64,000 bases of DNA from NCBI RefSeq assembly GCF_910592395.1, contig NC_088317.1, positions 8,062,001 to 8,126,000 of the forward strand. The letters run 5' to 3'. A model generated the notes under the pieces. The model made no database searches. It was not told where the DNA came from and saw only the letters and a program-made list of their open reading frames with translations. The stretch is from Lineus longissimus. Its lineage: Eukaryota; Nemertea; Pilidiophora; Heteronemertea; Lineidae. The translations under genes were made by a program, and so were the position numbers. Shown one piece after another: positions 28,916 through 42,689 of the stretch. Positions within the stretch are counted from its first letter, which is position 1, and each line of letters opens with the position of its first letter.

Positions 28916-29960
28916 GTATAAAAAACTCTGCCAGAAATGAACCAATGTGCTAACATAAGTACGCAAATGCGTAGGCCTAAAATCAAGCGTGTTTGTAAAC
29001 AAGTCTCACTGGTGTTTTTTGGCAATTGCAATTAAATCGAATGTGTTCAATAGTGACAAATGCACATTTTTGCTTAGGATTTTTATGTTATGATTTTAAT
29101 ATCTTCCATTACCATTGATAAAGACCACTCCTTTATATAGAAGCTTGAGTTGACCAAGGGCCATGCAATTACAGTGAAATTAACTCACATCAGATGACCA
29201 TGGGTTTCAAGGTAAACACTTCCTACTTTTGGGTGCCCATCCAAAATTTAAATCCGGCTGACTCATTCGCATGTTAGGTTTATTTTGGAATCAGTTGCAA
29301 CAGACAGCCCTTGAACAACACTCTGCTTATAATTGTAATTGAACCATCAATTGTGTTGAATTGCCTGATAAAGACCCTGGCTGACTGTATTGCTGACCAT
29401 AAGGGGAGTTCTCAAATGCCACCTGCTGTCTGACATAAACAATCACCTGCAGCGAACGAATATTAATCTTCAAAATGAAGAATTTAGCAGGAATTTTTTA
29501 ATGAAAGCGAAAAAAACCTTTGTTGCATCATGGCTCACCGATACATTGTGAAAAAGAACGCAAATAAATAACAAAATAAAACAGTTAGTTTTTGGGCATA
29601 ATTTAAAAATTGCCTGTTACATAATGAAGAGACAGGATTAGCTGGGATAAAATACAACAGGTACATGAACAACTTAATATAGGCTACCATTGTCTGCTGA
29701 AAACCATATTCTATCTCTGCGATATTTCTAAAAACCTGTGGTCATTTACTTTCTGGTAGGACCGAACCTCCCGGTGTGCTTTTCCTTGCCAAGACAATCT
29801 AACCCATGTAGTCAGTGGGGCTCAGGTCCCATGCATGTTCCCACGTCTATCAAGCCACAGGTTAGGAAATGCCTTGCTTTAAGGCAGCACACAAATGGAC
29901 CGCGAGTTCTGCACTATCGACCTGATGCCTGTAATAACTAACCACCAGCAATTCCCATCA
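28916..29960. other. No gene seen
   Basis: AT-rich unique-looking sequence with no repeat or gene signature that I can support. Confidence 0.4.
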
Positions 29961-30322
29961 TGTTGTCGACATGATCTGAAGATGCAGATAGAACTGATAC
30001 CCGGACCGACAGCGTTATCTGTTCGATATTCTACGGGTAAGTGAATCAGAACTGCAGCCTGCGCATTGAAGATCATGAATCATGGATGAGCCAACTGTAC
30101 TTACAATACGGTATCAGCGACTCATCGTCCAGGGACATAGTTCTCCGCGCTAATAACGAATGGTGCGAGCAGAGAAATCCGGATCGTTTCAACATAGCAT
30201 CGTATCCTTTGTTCTGCAAAATGATAACAACCTCTGCAATTTCTGTACGAGTTTAAAGAAACCCACTCTGATACACTCTATTAAGTATTAAAGCAACTAA
30301 CAAAACATTTCTGGCGACGAGG
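29961..30322 (+). mobile_element. LTR remnant with primer binding site
   Basis: A 347-bp segment starts TGTTGTCGAC and ends AACAAAACA (30307). Four bases later comes TGGCGACGAGG, the same primer-binding-site sequence as in the complete Gypsy element. The internal region that should follow is missing, so this is an LTR plus a stub of a second Ty3/Gypsy family. No matching partner LTR was found in the window. Confidence 0.5.
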
Positions 30323-33300
30323 TAGACTCGAGAGTACCCGAATCGGTCAATTGTGTTTTCGTCATCAGTATAGTTGACCAATCACAAACGGTTTAAAAGC
30401 TGGCAGAATAGGAACGTGTAGCTTGGATTTCTAAGACACAACAATAAACCCATCAGTATTGGATAATCGCAATTCCCGACGAACTCAGATATATTTTTTC
30501 GGGATTAAGCAAAATCTTTGAGATTATTACAGAATAAAGACATGAAGGTAAGGTTGTAAAATCATCAGCATTTGGAAGTTTTCCTCTTCACCTCGCTTTA
30601 ATCATCGTTTGGTGTACAAACATTATATCTTCTGCGGTGATGAAGAGTTGCTCTGAACGTTTATCTGCTACAGTACACACATGTCCTATTATCAAGTGTC
30701 TACTCATCGATCCAATTATCTTGGGGAACATTCCTGAGGCCATGTGCAATTATTTCTTGTATCACCAAGGGAATATTATTGTTGCTTGTACAATTGCAGC
30801 AGCTACAAGATTGATGTTTATACAAACCCATGCATTGACCAATGAAATGTAAAAGACTAATGGCGTACATTGTCAAAAGAGATGCGTCACTTTAAAGCTT
30901 GCTAGTAATTTTGTGGTTAGCAGTTCAGTATGTTGTCGGTGCTTAATGGTTCCATATGTTGTCATCTAATGAGATATTCATATCTTATTAATTTTGACTC
31001 ATTACAACTAGTTTTATAGCAGGTTAAATTTCGCGTTCGCGGTAAAAAACGGAGAAAAAAGCAAGAAAAAATGCCAAACGTCTCGTTATTTGTGGTTAGA
31101 TGTTCACATGTTTAGAAATCCCATTTCATTCCTATTAATTTTTTTTCTAATTAAATGTAACTGTCATATATTTGATAATTTTGTGATTCTGAAGCCCAGT
31201 GTCTAGTTTATTTATATTAGAAAACGGTTCATTTTTCCATCGATGAGTTTGTTTTGGCACACATATAAGCGCAAAGTGGTGTGAGGTATACTGTTCCAAT
31301 ATTGTTGAACACGCAATTAGGCTTTAACCTTACCCACATTTATGATGTGTACATCAATTTTTGAGTCACTTCGTAAGAAACAAGTTATGTTTGGCAATTG
31401 GCAGCTAACCTGATAAATCAATGTGTACCTCATCTGCAGAGTAAATATGTTTTGTTGAATTTTGGTAGTTCCATCATTGTTTTGCACCTAAACTCAGTTT
31501 GTAGCTGAATTAAAAAGGGCTTCATCATGGCTTCCAGTTAATTGCCCAAGAGAGCTGTGGGATCAAAGGAAAACTTGCCGTTACCTGACTCTTTATCTGA
31601 ACGATTCTGCTAATGGTAAGTAAAATCTTAACAGATACACTGATCTTTTTGTAAACCAACTGCCACATAACGTTCTTTTTATTTTGAGATCAGTGGTGTG
31701 CGACCATGCGGTCTTTTTCAACTTTTGTTTGCGGCTGGTTTGTTCCGGTTTGTTGTGGCCAGCAGCGACTTTCTCTGCCTGGTGTGTAAGGGCTTCTATC
31801 ACAGACCCATCTAGGGCAAAAGGAATGGTTTTGTTAGGGTTAGAATTCTTTTTTTAACACACTGACAATCCTAGGCGTGTACATTTGTAAACATCAATGA
31901 TGCATCTACATTTCAAAAGTACGATGGCCTATTTTCGGACAGAGTCAACATCAACATTTAGAGTACTCACTGCAACCCTGACCATTCTTTTGCTTCAGAT
32001 CAATGAAATAGAACCCTGAAAATGACTCTGAGCTGCCTTTCACTGAATTCATTCAATATTTTCTAAATGCTTAATTGTGCAAAATTCCAGGCCTACACCG
32101 TCAAAGTGATCAGCTGTCATTTTGAATTGTCAGCTTTTGAAGACAGAGCAAATTCGGTTCAATCATCATGCCAGACATTGAAAAACATTCGTTTTGTTTA
32201 TGGGTAGACCTAAGATGAATTATCCAGCATCGTCAAGCACTTATTGTGACCTGGTGAGACTTTGGGAGCAATATTAGATAAATTATCAACATAGAATCCA
32301 GACTCGGCAAGCAGTCATCTTGATCACCACACGAGGCTCTACCAGGTATTGGGGAATAAAGAATAATTCCCAGAAAACAACAAAAAATGGTTCGATTTGA
32401 TTATTCATCACTGAAAGGAGAAAAGGAGCAGTGGGATAACTACATATATCTACCTTTGATACAAAATATCTCACAACGATCGATAAAATATTTAACCTAA
32501 TGTGCTCATGATGAAATCAGTTCTCACAATCCTTTCTCTTCACAGCTACTCCTTCAGCCAAAAAGTGGAGTTGATGGACGAGGTAGAATATATGAAAATA
32601 CCTCGAATCCAAGTGGCCAAATCATGCTATCTCATCAAACAATGTGAACCCGGGTCGTTAACTACCAGTTAACAAAATTGAATAAAAAACTACATGTACT
32701 TATCCGATCAGGCCAGAAATTAACAGAGTTCAAGCATAGATCCAAATATCAATGAAAACAAACATATCTGGTGAATCAAACGATATTTGTCCCTGTTAGT
32801 TTGTCGTTTTCCTGCCAGCTATTGTCGAAGTGTTGATATCCTCAGTTCAAAATTCGCTAGAAAATTCGCTGATTTCTAGCATTTTCTCGAGGAAATACAG
32901 TGAAATCAAAAAAAATAATCACCCAGAAAGCTTTATTGAATTTCAACTGATGTTGAATAAAGCCAGCTTATGATATTTTTATCGGCATCTTGAAAATTTT
33001 TGTGGATTTTATAAAGCTGTCCTCTCCAGGATGAATATTCTAAACGGACAGCCGTGTATGCGCAGGGATTGCATCCGTGACATGAACGGAGGAAGTGATG
33101 TCATCTGGCGGTAGCAGTTTTTCAAATTCAAATTACACAATCATTCAGTGGCCACTAGCGCCACCGTGTGGTGCAAAGCAGTACTAATTTTATTTTTCTC
33201 TTCATCTTGACATCAAATCCTTTTCAAAAATTGGCAGATTGTATTCATTTGAAGACTCGGGGCTGAGATCGCAGAAATCGAAAAACCGCTTATTTATCCG

Positions 33301-33399
33301 ATAAGTTATGGCCGAGCTGGCGAATTTTTTTGGTAGAATAGTAATGTAATTTACTATGTAACCTTGAAAAGTAAATAAAAAAGAACCACGTTATATGAT
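30323..33399. other. Long stretch without recognised genes
   Basis: About 3 kb of AT-rich sequence. I read both strands and found no exon with good splice sites, no conserved motif and no clear repeat structure. Short frames here are of random type. Confidence 0.4.
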
Positions 33400-33636
33400 G
33401 TATCCTTGCTAGAAGTACCTACAAAAAAAATCATGAAAACCAAAACCACGGGTCCTATTGCACGTTTTATGTTTTGTATTTTGCCCCTTGGTGGGCAAAC
33501 CAAGAATAATTTTGGAACGAAATGTGGTGTGAATCGCCCCAGGGCCAAAGGGCATATGTGTACCAAGCATATACGCCGCCAGTGGACGACGACCACGACG
33601 GACGCCAAGTCATCGCATAGGCTCACGAGGTGAGCC
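33400..33636 (-). repeat. Dispersed repeat end with GGCTCACC palindrome
   Basis: On the minus strand it begins TTTTGGCTCACCTCGTGAGCC, a hairpin-forming palindrome, then a GTCCGTCGT-type run. The layout (hairpin with AGCTCA/TGAGC, then a GTCCGTC run) parallels the left end of the element at 18056, so it may be the 5' end of a related rolling-circle family. Confidence 0.45.
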
Positions 33637-33737
33637 AAAAAAGAAAATGCAGCTTAATTCACGTATCGAGCTGGCAAATTGTCCAACTGAATACCGGTAA
33701 TCACATCTCAAAATAGGTCATTCTGTTGCAAGATATA

Positions 33738-35827
33738 CTGTAAAATATGTGATAAGCGAACGGCCCACAGAACTGGTCGAGAGGAAATCATTGCGTATAC
33801 ATGTTCAGGTCCTTTGAAATAGGCCTAGATGACGCTGACGACAAGTGTCGTTTTCTTATGGTTAGGTGTATATAGCCTCGGGGTTATTGGTGGTAGACTT
33901 CTACCGCGTTCGTGCAAAAGTACCTGGGCTCATTGAGTTGAATTGGATGAAAAGAAAGACAAACAGGATGTGATGATTAATACTGGGTTTAAGTCAATTC
34001 TTCGTCCAAATCTACAAATTCTAGACCATTGTCTTCGATTTCAATGTTATCAAAATCAATAATGTCTTGATCAACGTGATCTGGCACTGGCTCATCTCCT
34101 TGAAGCGTTCCGCACGCACGCGAGGCCGTATGGATTGCCTCTTCCGTTGTAGGGGCCCAGGAGTCCCTGATAATGCGCAAAAGCGTATCCCTAGTAATTG
34201 GCTCACAACGACCATGTTCATCATTACTTTGGATCTTCCAGGCCTTCCACATTTTACGCATGTTAATTTTGAAGGAACGGATGACAGTTTTATCAAACAG
34301 CTGGACCAAAGAAGTACATCTTCCTGGACCCAACTGGATAAAACCAGGCGCATCTTCAATGTGATGCTGAACCTTGTCATTTCTATGGGCTGGGAACATG
34401 TCCCATATCAACAAAAATGGAAAGGCATCACCTACAAAAGGGAGAAGACTGTCATGAACCTACGATAGTAGTGTCTGCCAGTTTGCCCAACCTGTTTCAG
34501 ACCCGGTTACTCGGACATTGTCCGGTGCATTTTCCCTCAAATCCTGGATTACTTCCCCGTCAGCCCTCAGTCCTCTGAGTATCACACTCGCAGGCATCTT
34601 TCTCCCATCCCTTGTAATCCCTAAAGTTACGGTACATCCTAGTTTCGGATTCCCTCGGGACGTGCGAAGATCAATTTGTTTTGCCCCCTTTTTATTGTAG
34701 GTGTATTGTGGCACCATGTCAAAAAGAGCAAACGTTTCATTCATGTTTATCACAAGTTCAATCCCATTTTCATCAACCGTCTGGGCAACATTTTGCTGAA
34801 AATTGGCCACAAGTTCACCCGCGTTTTCGGGAATAGCCGTAAAATCTTTGCATTGTTTCCTAAACCTAATCCCGTTCCTGGAGAGAAAACCAGTTAGCCA
34901 ACCTATGGACGCCCTGAAGTCTGTTAATTGTGGCCGATGCTGCCGGTATTCCTGTTGCTGCTGTTCGGGAAGCACTGCCCACCATGTTCGGAAAGACTGC
35001 TCAGCTTTAATCATCATGTCGTCGCCCGAGACAGGTACCCCATGTTGTCGCCTTGTACTATCCATTCACGAACTGACATGTCAACCTCTGGCCATAAGGC
35101 TGAAAAAAATGTGGACTTTAGAAAAGAACAGTATCAAATTTAAAGTTCCAGGTTCTCATGGACATCAAATTTGAAAAGAAAATGACATGGAAGATGGCGT
35201 TAATTTTCTGTTAAAAGTACAATACAGCACTCACCAATGCCTCTTTGTCTTTGTCTGCGCCTGTTGACCTGCCTGCTCGTAGTTTCGCGATGTCTCTCTC
35301 GGAGGTCATCCTCTTCGCGGAGCCATCGGCGCATAGTCCCGGAGGAGATGTTATGCTCCCTGGCAAACTGGGCCGATGAAATCCCATGAGGCTGCCTGAT
35401 GTTTTCGTTTTCATAGTCATCGAGCAGACGGATTTTCTCCGCCAGTGAATACGATCGGTGACGCCGAGCAGGAGGTTGTAAGGCATCGACATTTTCATCA
35501 ACATTATTGATGTCGCCATTCTCCATTTGATGAACGAAATCAGAAAACATTATCAAAATGCCAAAAAAGACAGTGCACATCATTTTGGTTTCTTTCTGAC
35601 GCTTGCGATTGACAATCTTAAATGCACGAGTAGGCCAGCGTTAAATCGGTTATTCAATGTCATCTAAATTCAAAGGGATATCAGTCATGGATTTTGTGGT
35701 ACATGTACATGCTCAATAGCGTGTCATTAGCGTCATGTAGGCCTATTTCAAAGGACCTGCACATGTATACGCAATGATTTCCTCTCGACCAGTTTTGTGG
35801 GCCGTTCGCTTATCGCATATTTTACAG
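33738..35827 (-). mobile_element. Tigger/pogo-like DNA transposon
   Basis: The 2090-bp element is bounded by 99-bp TIRs (33738-33836 and 35729-35827) that differ at about four positions and start CTGTAAAATAT. TA flanks both ends (33736-33737, 35828-35829), the target duplication of the Tc1/mariner superfamily. The transposase is on the minus strand. Confidence 0.85.
33989..35583 (-). pseudogene. Tigger/pogo-like transposase, two exons
   Basis: Exon 1 (35583-35235; ATG probably 35526) encodes a Psq-type helix-turn-helix: R-S-Y-S-L-A-E-K-I-R-L-L then I-S-S-A-Q-F-A-R-E-H-N-I. Donor GTGAGT and acceptor TTTTTTTCAG bound a 135-bp intron (35100-35234). Exon 2 continues in frame with V-R-E-W, then a CENP-B-type HTH (G-W-L-T-G-F-L-S-R-N-G-I-R-F) and a DDE_1 domain. 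The first catalytic box reads I-N-M-N-E-T where D is usual; the second is L-I-W-D-M-F-P-A-H and the third Q-L-F-D. A shift near 35060 and a TAG at 34460 break the frame. The enzyme would cut and paste the element; this copy is dead. Confidence 0.85.
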
Positions 35828-36736
35828 TATGTTAAGAATAAAATGAATATAAACTCCCATTATTGAGGAGGCACATGGTGTAAGTCAGGTGGACAACACT
35901 GATCAATACTGATAGCAACAGGACCAGGACCTAAATCTTACCAATTAAATAACAACAAAATTATTGATTAAATTAGTTATTTATTGGTAATAAATTAGTA
36001 TAGTAAGAACAATCTTAGCGATTAATTTCTTAGTAATTTATTGGTCAGATAAATCTTAATAATTAAAAAAATTGTAATTTTTTGTAAGATAAAATTAGAA
36101 CAAAAGATAACTATTTTTTTGTTTAGTAATAAATTAACAATTTATATCTTGTCAATTTTTTTTACAGGAATATTATAAGAATGATCTTACTAAGATTTTA
36201 GGTGCTAATTTATTGGCAAAACTAATCTGACTAAGACATCTTACTAATTAATATCTTAATTGAAAATTACTAAGATATTTCTTAGCTAAACATTTCTGAT
36301 ATGCAACACTTTTATGTTATCTATACTATAATGCGCGTTGTGGCCGCTAAATAGGAGGCGATTTTCGTTTCAAAATTGGGCCTCGAAAATGCGTCGAATT
36401 CTTGCAACTTTTGGCTTCGTAGGTGTGGATCATAAGTAAGAGTGTCACTGAGGGTGTCATACGTCGAATATCTTGGTGGTTTTGGAATAAATGACAACTT
36501 TGTGGAGATGCCGTCAACTGGAGAGCTCCAAGTAATCTCTTCGCCGAGAAGTCCATCAGTTATCTCTCTGCATTATTACCGTCATGAAAATTGCCAAGCC
36601 ACCTCCCACCTCCGCCATCAACCAATCAGATGTCCTGTTCAAATGGTCCCTTCCATGCGCGCATCATCCACCAATCACAATCGACGTCACTGACGCCAGC
36701 ATGCAAGATGGCGGCGCCCATCTCTGAAGGAAAAAT
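35828..36736. other. AT-rich repeat then promoter-like CpG stretch
   Basis: From 35930 to 36290 the sequence is rich in TTAGTAAT/ATTGGT motifs; 35930-36060 is homologous, in inverse orientation, to 51316-51452. From 36320 to 36735 the sequence is richer in CpG and contains AAGATGGCGGCG at 36703, a YY1-like/start-site-type motif. No exon is clear. Confidence 0.4.
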
Positions 36737-39700
36737 GAGACAAGACCACTAATGAATATTCATAGGTTGGAGGGTCGAGGCCTATCAATTAGACGAGTGC
36801 ATGTTTTTTACTCTCAAGTACATATTTGGAGAGGTATTGAAAACAATATTTGCTGTGGCAAGTCTACAGATATAAAGAAATTATTTGATGAAAAAATTAA
36901 TTTCGAATTTTGCTAATTGGGTAATAGGGGGCGTGTTTTGAGTTTTTTCTGCCAGTTGGCTGAAAACAGTGGAAATATCAAAGTCTGTCTAATTTGTCGA
37001 TTATAAAAAAGTTTCCGTGGTCAATCACCAATTTCCATCGCACCAGTTACTCGCAAGACTAAACCCGTATATCATATCCGAATTTCAGTTTCACTACTTG
37101 ACACATTCTTTGATGCGTCGCGGTCAAACATTGACAATTTAACTGCTAAAAGGCTTAAAAAATCAATTGTGGTCTTGTCTCCATTTACACTACATTTTGG
37201 GTCAATATAGTGAAAAATTTGAATGTGCTCAAATCACTCTAATTCATTTAGAATATTGTATTGCTGATGATTTAAGGTCAAAACAAGCTAAAATAATGAG
37301 AAAAAAACTTAATTTGACCCAAATAAGAGTCAACCTAACCCCGGTCTAAGTTCGGTTTCATTTTTACAAGTCTTGTTGTGTTGCCATTCATTTTGTAATT
37401 TCTTTGAAACTACTTAGGCCTTGATTCTGAAAGTTGTGCCCTAAGCAGCAAAGATATTCCTAAATCACATCCTAAATGTTCAGCTCCATAGCTTGCTTAT
37501 TCTGGCCAGGGCAGGTCTTTGAATTTGGTGCTGTTGGCTGCAAAATCATGACTTTTTGTCGATTTTGTCCTCTTTCGTCGCTTTGGCACAGTTGTACCAC
37601 TCTTTGAAATGTCTCTCATTTCTCCAAAAATGTCCAGATATGACTTTCCTTTGTTGGAGAGTTGTGGGATGTCATCTACATTAGTTTGAAAAAAATCTCA
37701 AAATGTTAACCCCTGAAATGTACCTTCATTGAGACAAGACCACTAATGAATATTCATAGGTTGGAGGGTCGAGGCCTATCAATTAGACGAGTGCATGTTT
37801 TTTACTCTCAAGTACATATTTGGAGAGGTATTGAAAAAAATATTTGCTGTGGCAAGTCTACAGATATAAAGAAATTATTTGATGAAAAAATTAATTTCGA
37901 ATTTTGCTAATTGGGTAATAGGGGGCGTGTTTTGAGTTTTTTCTGCCAGTTGGCTGAAAACAGTGGAAATATCAAAGTCTGTCTAATTTGTCGATTATAA
38001 AAAAGTTTCCGTGGTCAATCACCAATTTCCATCGCACCAGTTACTCGCAAGACTAACCCGTATATCATATCCGAATTTCAGTTTCACTACTTGACGCATT
38101 CTTTGATGCGTCGCGGTCAAACATTGACAATTTAACTGCTAAAAGGCTTAAAAAATCAATTGTGGTCTTGTCTCCATTTACACTACATTTTGGGTCAATA
38201 TAGTGAAAAAATTGAATGTGCTCAAATCACTCTAATTCATTTAGAATATTGTATTGCTGATGATTTAAGGTCAAAACAAGCTAAAATAATGAGAAAAAAA
38301 ACTTAATTTGACCCAAATAAGAGTCAACCTAACCCCGGTCTAAGTTCGGTTTCATTTTTACAAGTCTTGTTGTGTTGCCATTCATTTTGTAATTTCTTTG
38401 AAACTACTTAGGCCTTGATTCTGAAAGTTGTGCCCTAAGCAGCAAAGATATTCCTAAATCACATCCTAAATTTTCAGCTCCATAGTTTGCTTATTTTGGC
38501 CAGGGCAGGTCTTTGAATTTGGTGCTGTTGGCTGCAAAATCATGACTTTTTGTCGATTTTGTCCTCTTTCGTCGCTTTGGCACAGTTGTACCACTCTTTG
38601 AAATGTCTCTCATTTCTCCAAAAATGTCCAGATATGACTTTCCTTTGTTGGAGAGTTGTGGGATGTCATCTACATTAGTTTGAAAAAAATCTCAAAATGT
38701 TAACCCCTGAAATGTACCTTCATTGAGACAAGACCACTAATGAATATTCATAGGTTGGAGGGTCGAGGCCTATCAATTAGACGAGTGCATGTTTTTTACT
38801 CTCAAGTACATATTTGGAGAGGTATTGAAAAAATATTTGCTGTGGCAAGTCTACAGATATAAAGAAATTATTTGATGAAAAAATTAATTTCGAATTTTGC
38901 TAATTGAATAATAGGGGGCGTGTTTTGATTTTTTTCTGCCAGTTGGCTGAAAACAGTGGAAATATCAAAGTCTGTCTAATTTGTCGATTATAAAAAAAAT
39001 TCCGTGGTCAATCACCAATTTCCATCGCACCAGTTACTCGCAAGACTAAACCCGTATATCATATCCGAATTTCAGTTTCACTACTTGACACATTCTTTGA
39101 TGCGTCGCGGTCAAACATTGACAATTTAACTGCTAAAAGGCTTAAAAAATCAATTGTGGTCTTGTCTCCATTTACACTACATTTTGGGTCAATATAGTGA
39201 AAAATTTGAATGTGCTCAAATCACTCTAATTCATTTAGAATATTGTATTGCTGATGATTTAAGGTCAAAACAAGCTAAAATAATGAGAAAAAAACTTAAT
39301 TTGACCCAAATAAGAGTCAACCTAACCCCGGTCTAAGTTCGGTTTCATTTTTACAAGTCTTGTTGTGTTGCCATTCATTTTGTAATTTCTTTGAAACTAC
39401 TTAGGCCTTGATTCTGAAAGTTGTGCCCTAAGCAGCAAAGATATTCCTAAATCACATCCTAAATGTTCAGCTCCATAGCTTGCTTATTCTGGCCAGGGCA
39501 GGTCTTTGAATTTGGTGCTGTTGGCTGCAAAATCATGACTTTTTGTCGATTTTGTCCTCTTTCGTCGCTTTGGCACAGTTGTACCACTCTTTGAAATGTC
39601 TCTCATTTCTCCAAAAATGTCCAGATATGACTTTCCTTTGTTGGAGAGTTGTGGGATGTCATCTACATTAGTTTGAAAAAAATCTCAAAATGTTAACCCC

Positions 39701-42689
39701 TGAAATGTACCTTCATTGAGACAAGACCACTAATGAATATTCATAGGTTGGAGGGTCGAGGCCTATCAATTAGACGAGTGCATGTTTTTTACTCTCAAGT
39801 ACATATTTGGAGAGGTATTGAAAAAAATATTTGCTGTGGCAAGTCTACAGATATAAAGAAATTATTTGATGAAAAAATTAATTTCGAATTTTGCTAATTG
39901 GGTAATAGGGGGCGTGTTTTGAGTTTTTTCTGCCAGTTGGCTGAAAACAGTGGAAATATCAAAGTCTGTCTAATTTGTCGATTATAAAAAAGTTTCCGTG
40001 GTCAATCACCAATTTCCATCGCACCAGTTACTCGCAAGACTAACCCGTATATCATATCCGAATTTCAGTTTCACTACTTGACGCATTCTTTGATGCGTCG
40101 CGGTCAAACATTGACAATTTAACTGCTAAAAGGCTTAAAAAATCAATTGTGGTCTTGTCTCCATTTACACTACATTTTGGGTCAATATAGTGAAAAAATT
40201 GAATGTGCTCAAATCACTCTAATTCATTTAGAATATTGTATTGCTGATGATTTAAGGTCAAAACAAGCTAAAATAATGAGAAAAAAAACTTAATTTGACC
40301 CAAATAAGAGTCAACCTAACCCCGGTCTAAGTTCGGTTTCATTTTTACAAGTCTTGTTGTGTTGCCATTCATTTTGTAATTTCTTTGAAACTACTTAGGC
40401 CTTGATTCTGAAAGTTGTGCCCTAAGCAGCAAAGATATTCCTAAATCACATCCTAAATTTTCAGCTCCATAGTTTGCTTATTTTGGCCAGGGCAGGTCTT
40501 TGAATTTGGTGCTGTTGGCTGCAAAATCATGACTTTTTGTCGATTTTGTCCTCTTTCGTCGCTTTGGCACAGTTGTACCACTCTTTGAAATGTCTCTCAT
40601 TTCTCCAAAAATGTCCAGATATGACTTTCCTTTGTTGGAGAGTTGTGGGATGTCATCTACATTAGTTTGAAAAAAATCTCAAAATGTTAACCCCTGAAAT
40701 GTACCTTCATTGAGACAAGACCACTAATGAATATTCATAGGTTGGAGGGTCGAGGCCTATCAATTAGACGAGTGCATGTTTTTTACTCTCAAGTACATAT
40801 TTGGAGAGGTATTGAAAAAATATTTGCTGTGGCAAGTCTACAGATATAAAGAAATTATTTGATGAAAAAATTAATTTCGAATTTTGCTAATTGAATAATA
40901 GGGGGCGTGTTTTGATTTTTTTCTGCCAGTTGGCTGAAAACAGTGGAAATATCAAAGTCTGTCTAATTTGTCGATTATAAAAAAAATTCCGTGGTCAATC
41001 ACCAATTTCCATCGCACCAGTTACTCGCAAGACTAAACCCGTATATCATATCCGAATTTCAGTTTCACTACTTGACACATTCTTTGATGCGTCGCGGTCA
41101 AACATTGACAATTTAACTGCTAAAAGGCTTAAAAAATCAATTGTGGTCTTGTCTCCATTTACACTACATTTTGGGTCAATATAGTGAAAAATTTGAATGT
41201 GCTCAAATCACTCTAATTCATTTAGAATATTGTATTGCTGATGATTTAAGGTCAAAACAAGCTAAAATAATGAGAAAAAAACTTAATTTGACCCAAATAA
41301 GAGTCAACCTAACCCCGGTCTAAGTTCGGTTTCATTTTTACAAGTCTTGTTGTGTTGCCATTCATTTTGTAATTTCTTTGAAACTACTTAGGCCTTGATT
41401 CTGAAAGTTGTGCCCTAAGCAGCAAAGATATTCCTAAATCACATCCTAAATTTTCAGCTCCATAGCTTGCTTATACTGGCCAGGGCAGGTCTTTGAATTT
41501 GGTGCTGTTGGCTGCAAAATCATGACTTTGTGTCGATTTTGTCCTCTTTCGTCGCTTTGGCACAGTTGTACCACTCTTTGAAATGTCTCTCATTTCTCCA
41601 AAAATGTCCAGATATGACTTTCCTTTGTTGGAGAGTTGTGGGATGTCATCTACATTAGTTTGAAAAAAATCTCAAAATGTTAACCCCTGAAATGTACCTT
41701 CATTTACACTACATTTTGGGTCAATATAGTGAAAAATTTGAATGTGCTCAAATCACTCTAATTCATTTAGAATATTGTATTGCTGATGATTTAAGGTCAA
41801 AACAAGCTAAAATAATGAGAAAAAAACTTAATTTGACCCAAATAAGAGTCAACCTAACCCCGGTCTAAGTTCGGTTTCATTTTTACAAGTCTTGTTGTGT
41901 TGCCATTCATTTTGTAATTTCTTTGAAACTAGTTAGGCCTTGATTCTGAGAGTTGTGCCCTAAGCAGCAAAGATATTCCTAAATCACATCCTAAATTTTC
42001 AGCTCCATAGCTTGCTTATTCTGGCCAGGGCAGGTCTTTGAATTTGGTGCTGTTGGCTGCAAAATCATGACTTTTTGTCGATTTATGTCCTCTTTCGTGG
42101 CTTTGGCACAGTTGTACCACTCTTTGAAATGTCTCTCATTTCTCCAAAAATGTCCAGATATGACTTTCCTTTGTTGGAGAGTTGTGGGATGTCATCTACA
42201 TTAGTTTGAAAAAAATCTCAAAATGTTAACCCCTGAAATGTACCTTCATTGAGACAAGACCACTAATGAATATTCATAGGTTGGAGGGTCGAGGCCTATC
42301 AATTAGACAGGTGCATATTTTTAACTCTCAAGTACATATTTGGAGAGGTATTGAAAAATATTTGCTGTGGCAAGTCTACAGATATAAAGAAATTATTTGA
42401 TGAAAAAATTAATTTCGAATTTTGCTAATTGGGTAATAGGGGGCGTGTTTTGAGTTTTTTCTGCCAGTTGGCTGAAAACAGTGGAAATATCAAAGTCTGT
42501 CTAATTTGTCGATTATAAAAAAAATTCCGTGGTCAATCACCAATTTAAATCGCACCAGTTACTCGCAAGACTAACCCGTATATCATATCCGAATTTCAGT
42601 TTCACAACTCCACGCATTCTTTGATGTGTCGCGGTCAAACATTGACAATTTAACTGCTAAAAGGCTTAACAAATCAATTGTGGTCTTGT
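36737..42689. repeat. Satellite array, ~994-bp units in dimeric higher-order form
   Basis: Units begin GAGACAAGACCACTAATGAA at 36737, 37731, 38725, 39718 and 40712. Unit 6 (41704-42250) lacks about 447 bp of its 5' part, and unit 7 (42251-42689) is cut at its 3' side. Units 2 and 4 share marker bases (GACTAACCCG, CTTGACGCATT), while 3 and 5 share others (GACTAAACCCG, TTGAATAATAG), so the true period is 1987 bp. A 60-codon frame recurs at 37167, 39154 and 41141 only in odd units; the even units carry an extra A that breaks it, so it is not a gene. Confidence 0.9.

Noticed and set aside
31593-32474. Short minus-strand frames in the 30.3-33.4 kb gap
   Set aside because: Lengths near the random expectation, with no motif or splice pair.
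34021-34468. Several overlapping frames on both strands over the Tigger transposase
   Set aside because: They lack the DDE motifs that the chosen minus-strand frame shows, so they are shadows.
37167-37349. Repeated 60-codon frame in the satellite (also at 39154, 41141 and, longer, at 41677)
   Set aside because: It appears only in alternate units; an extra A breaks it in the others, and it has no protein features. Repetition is due to the satellite.
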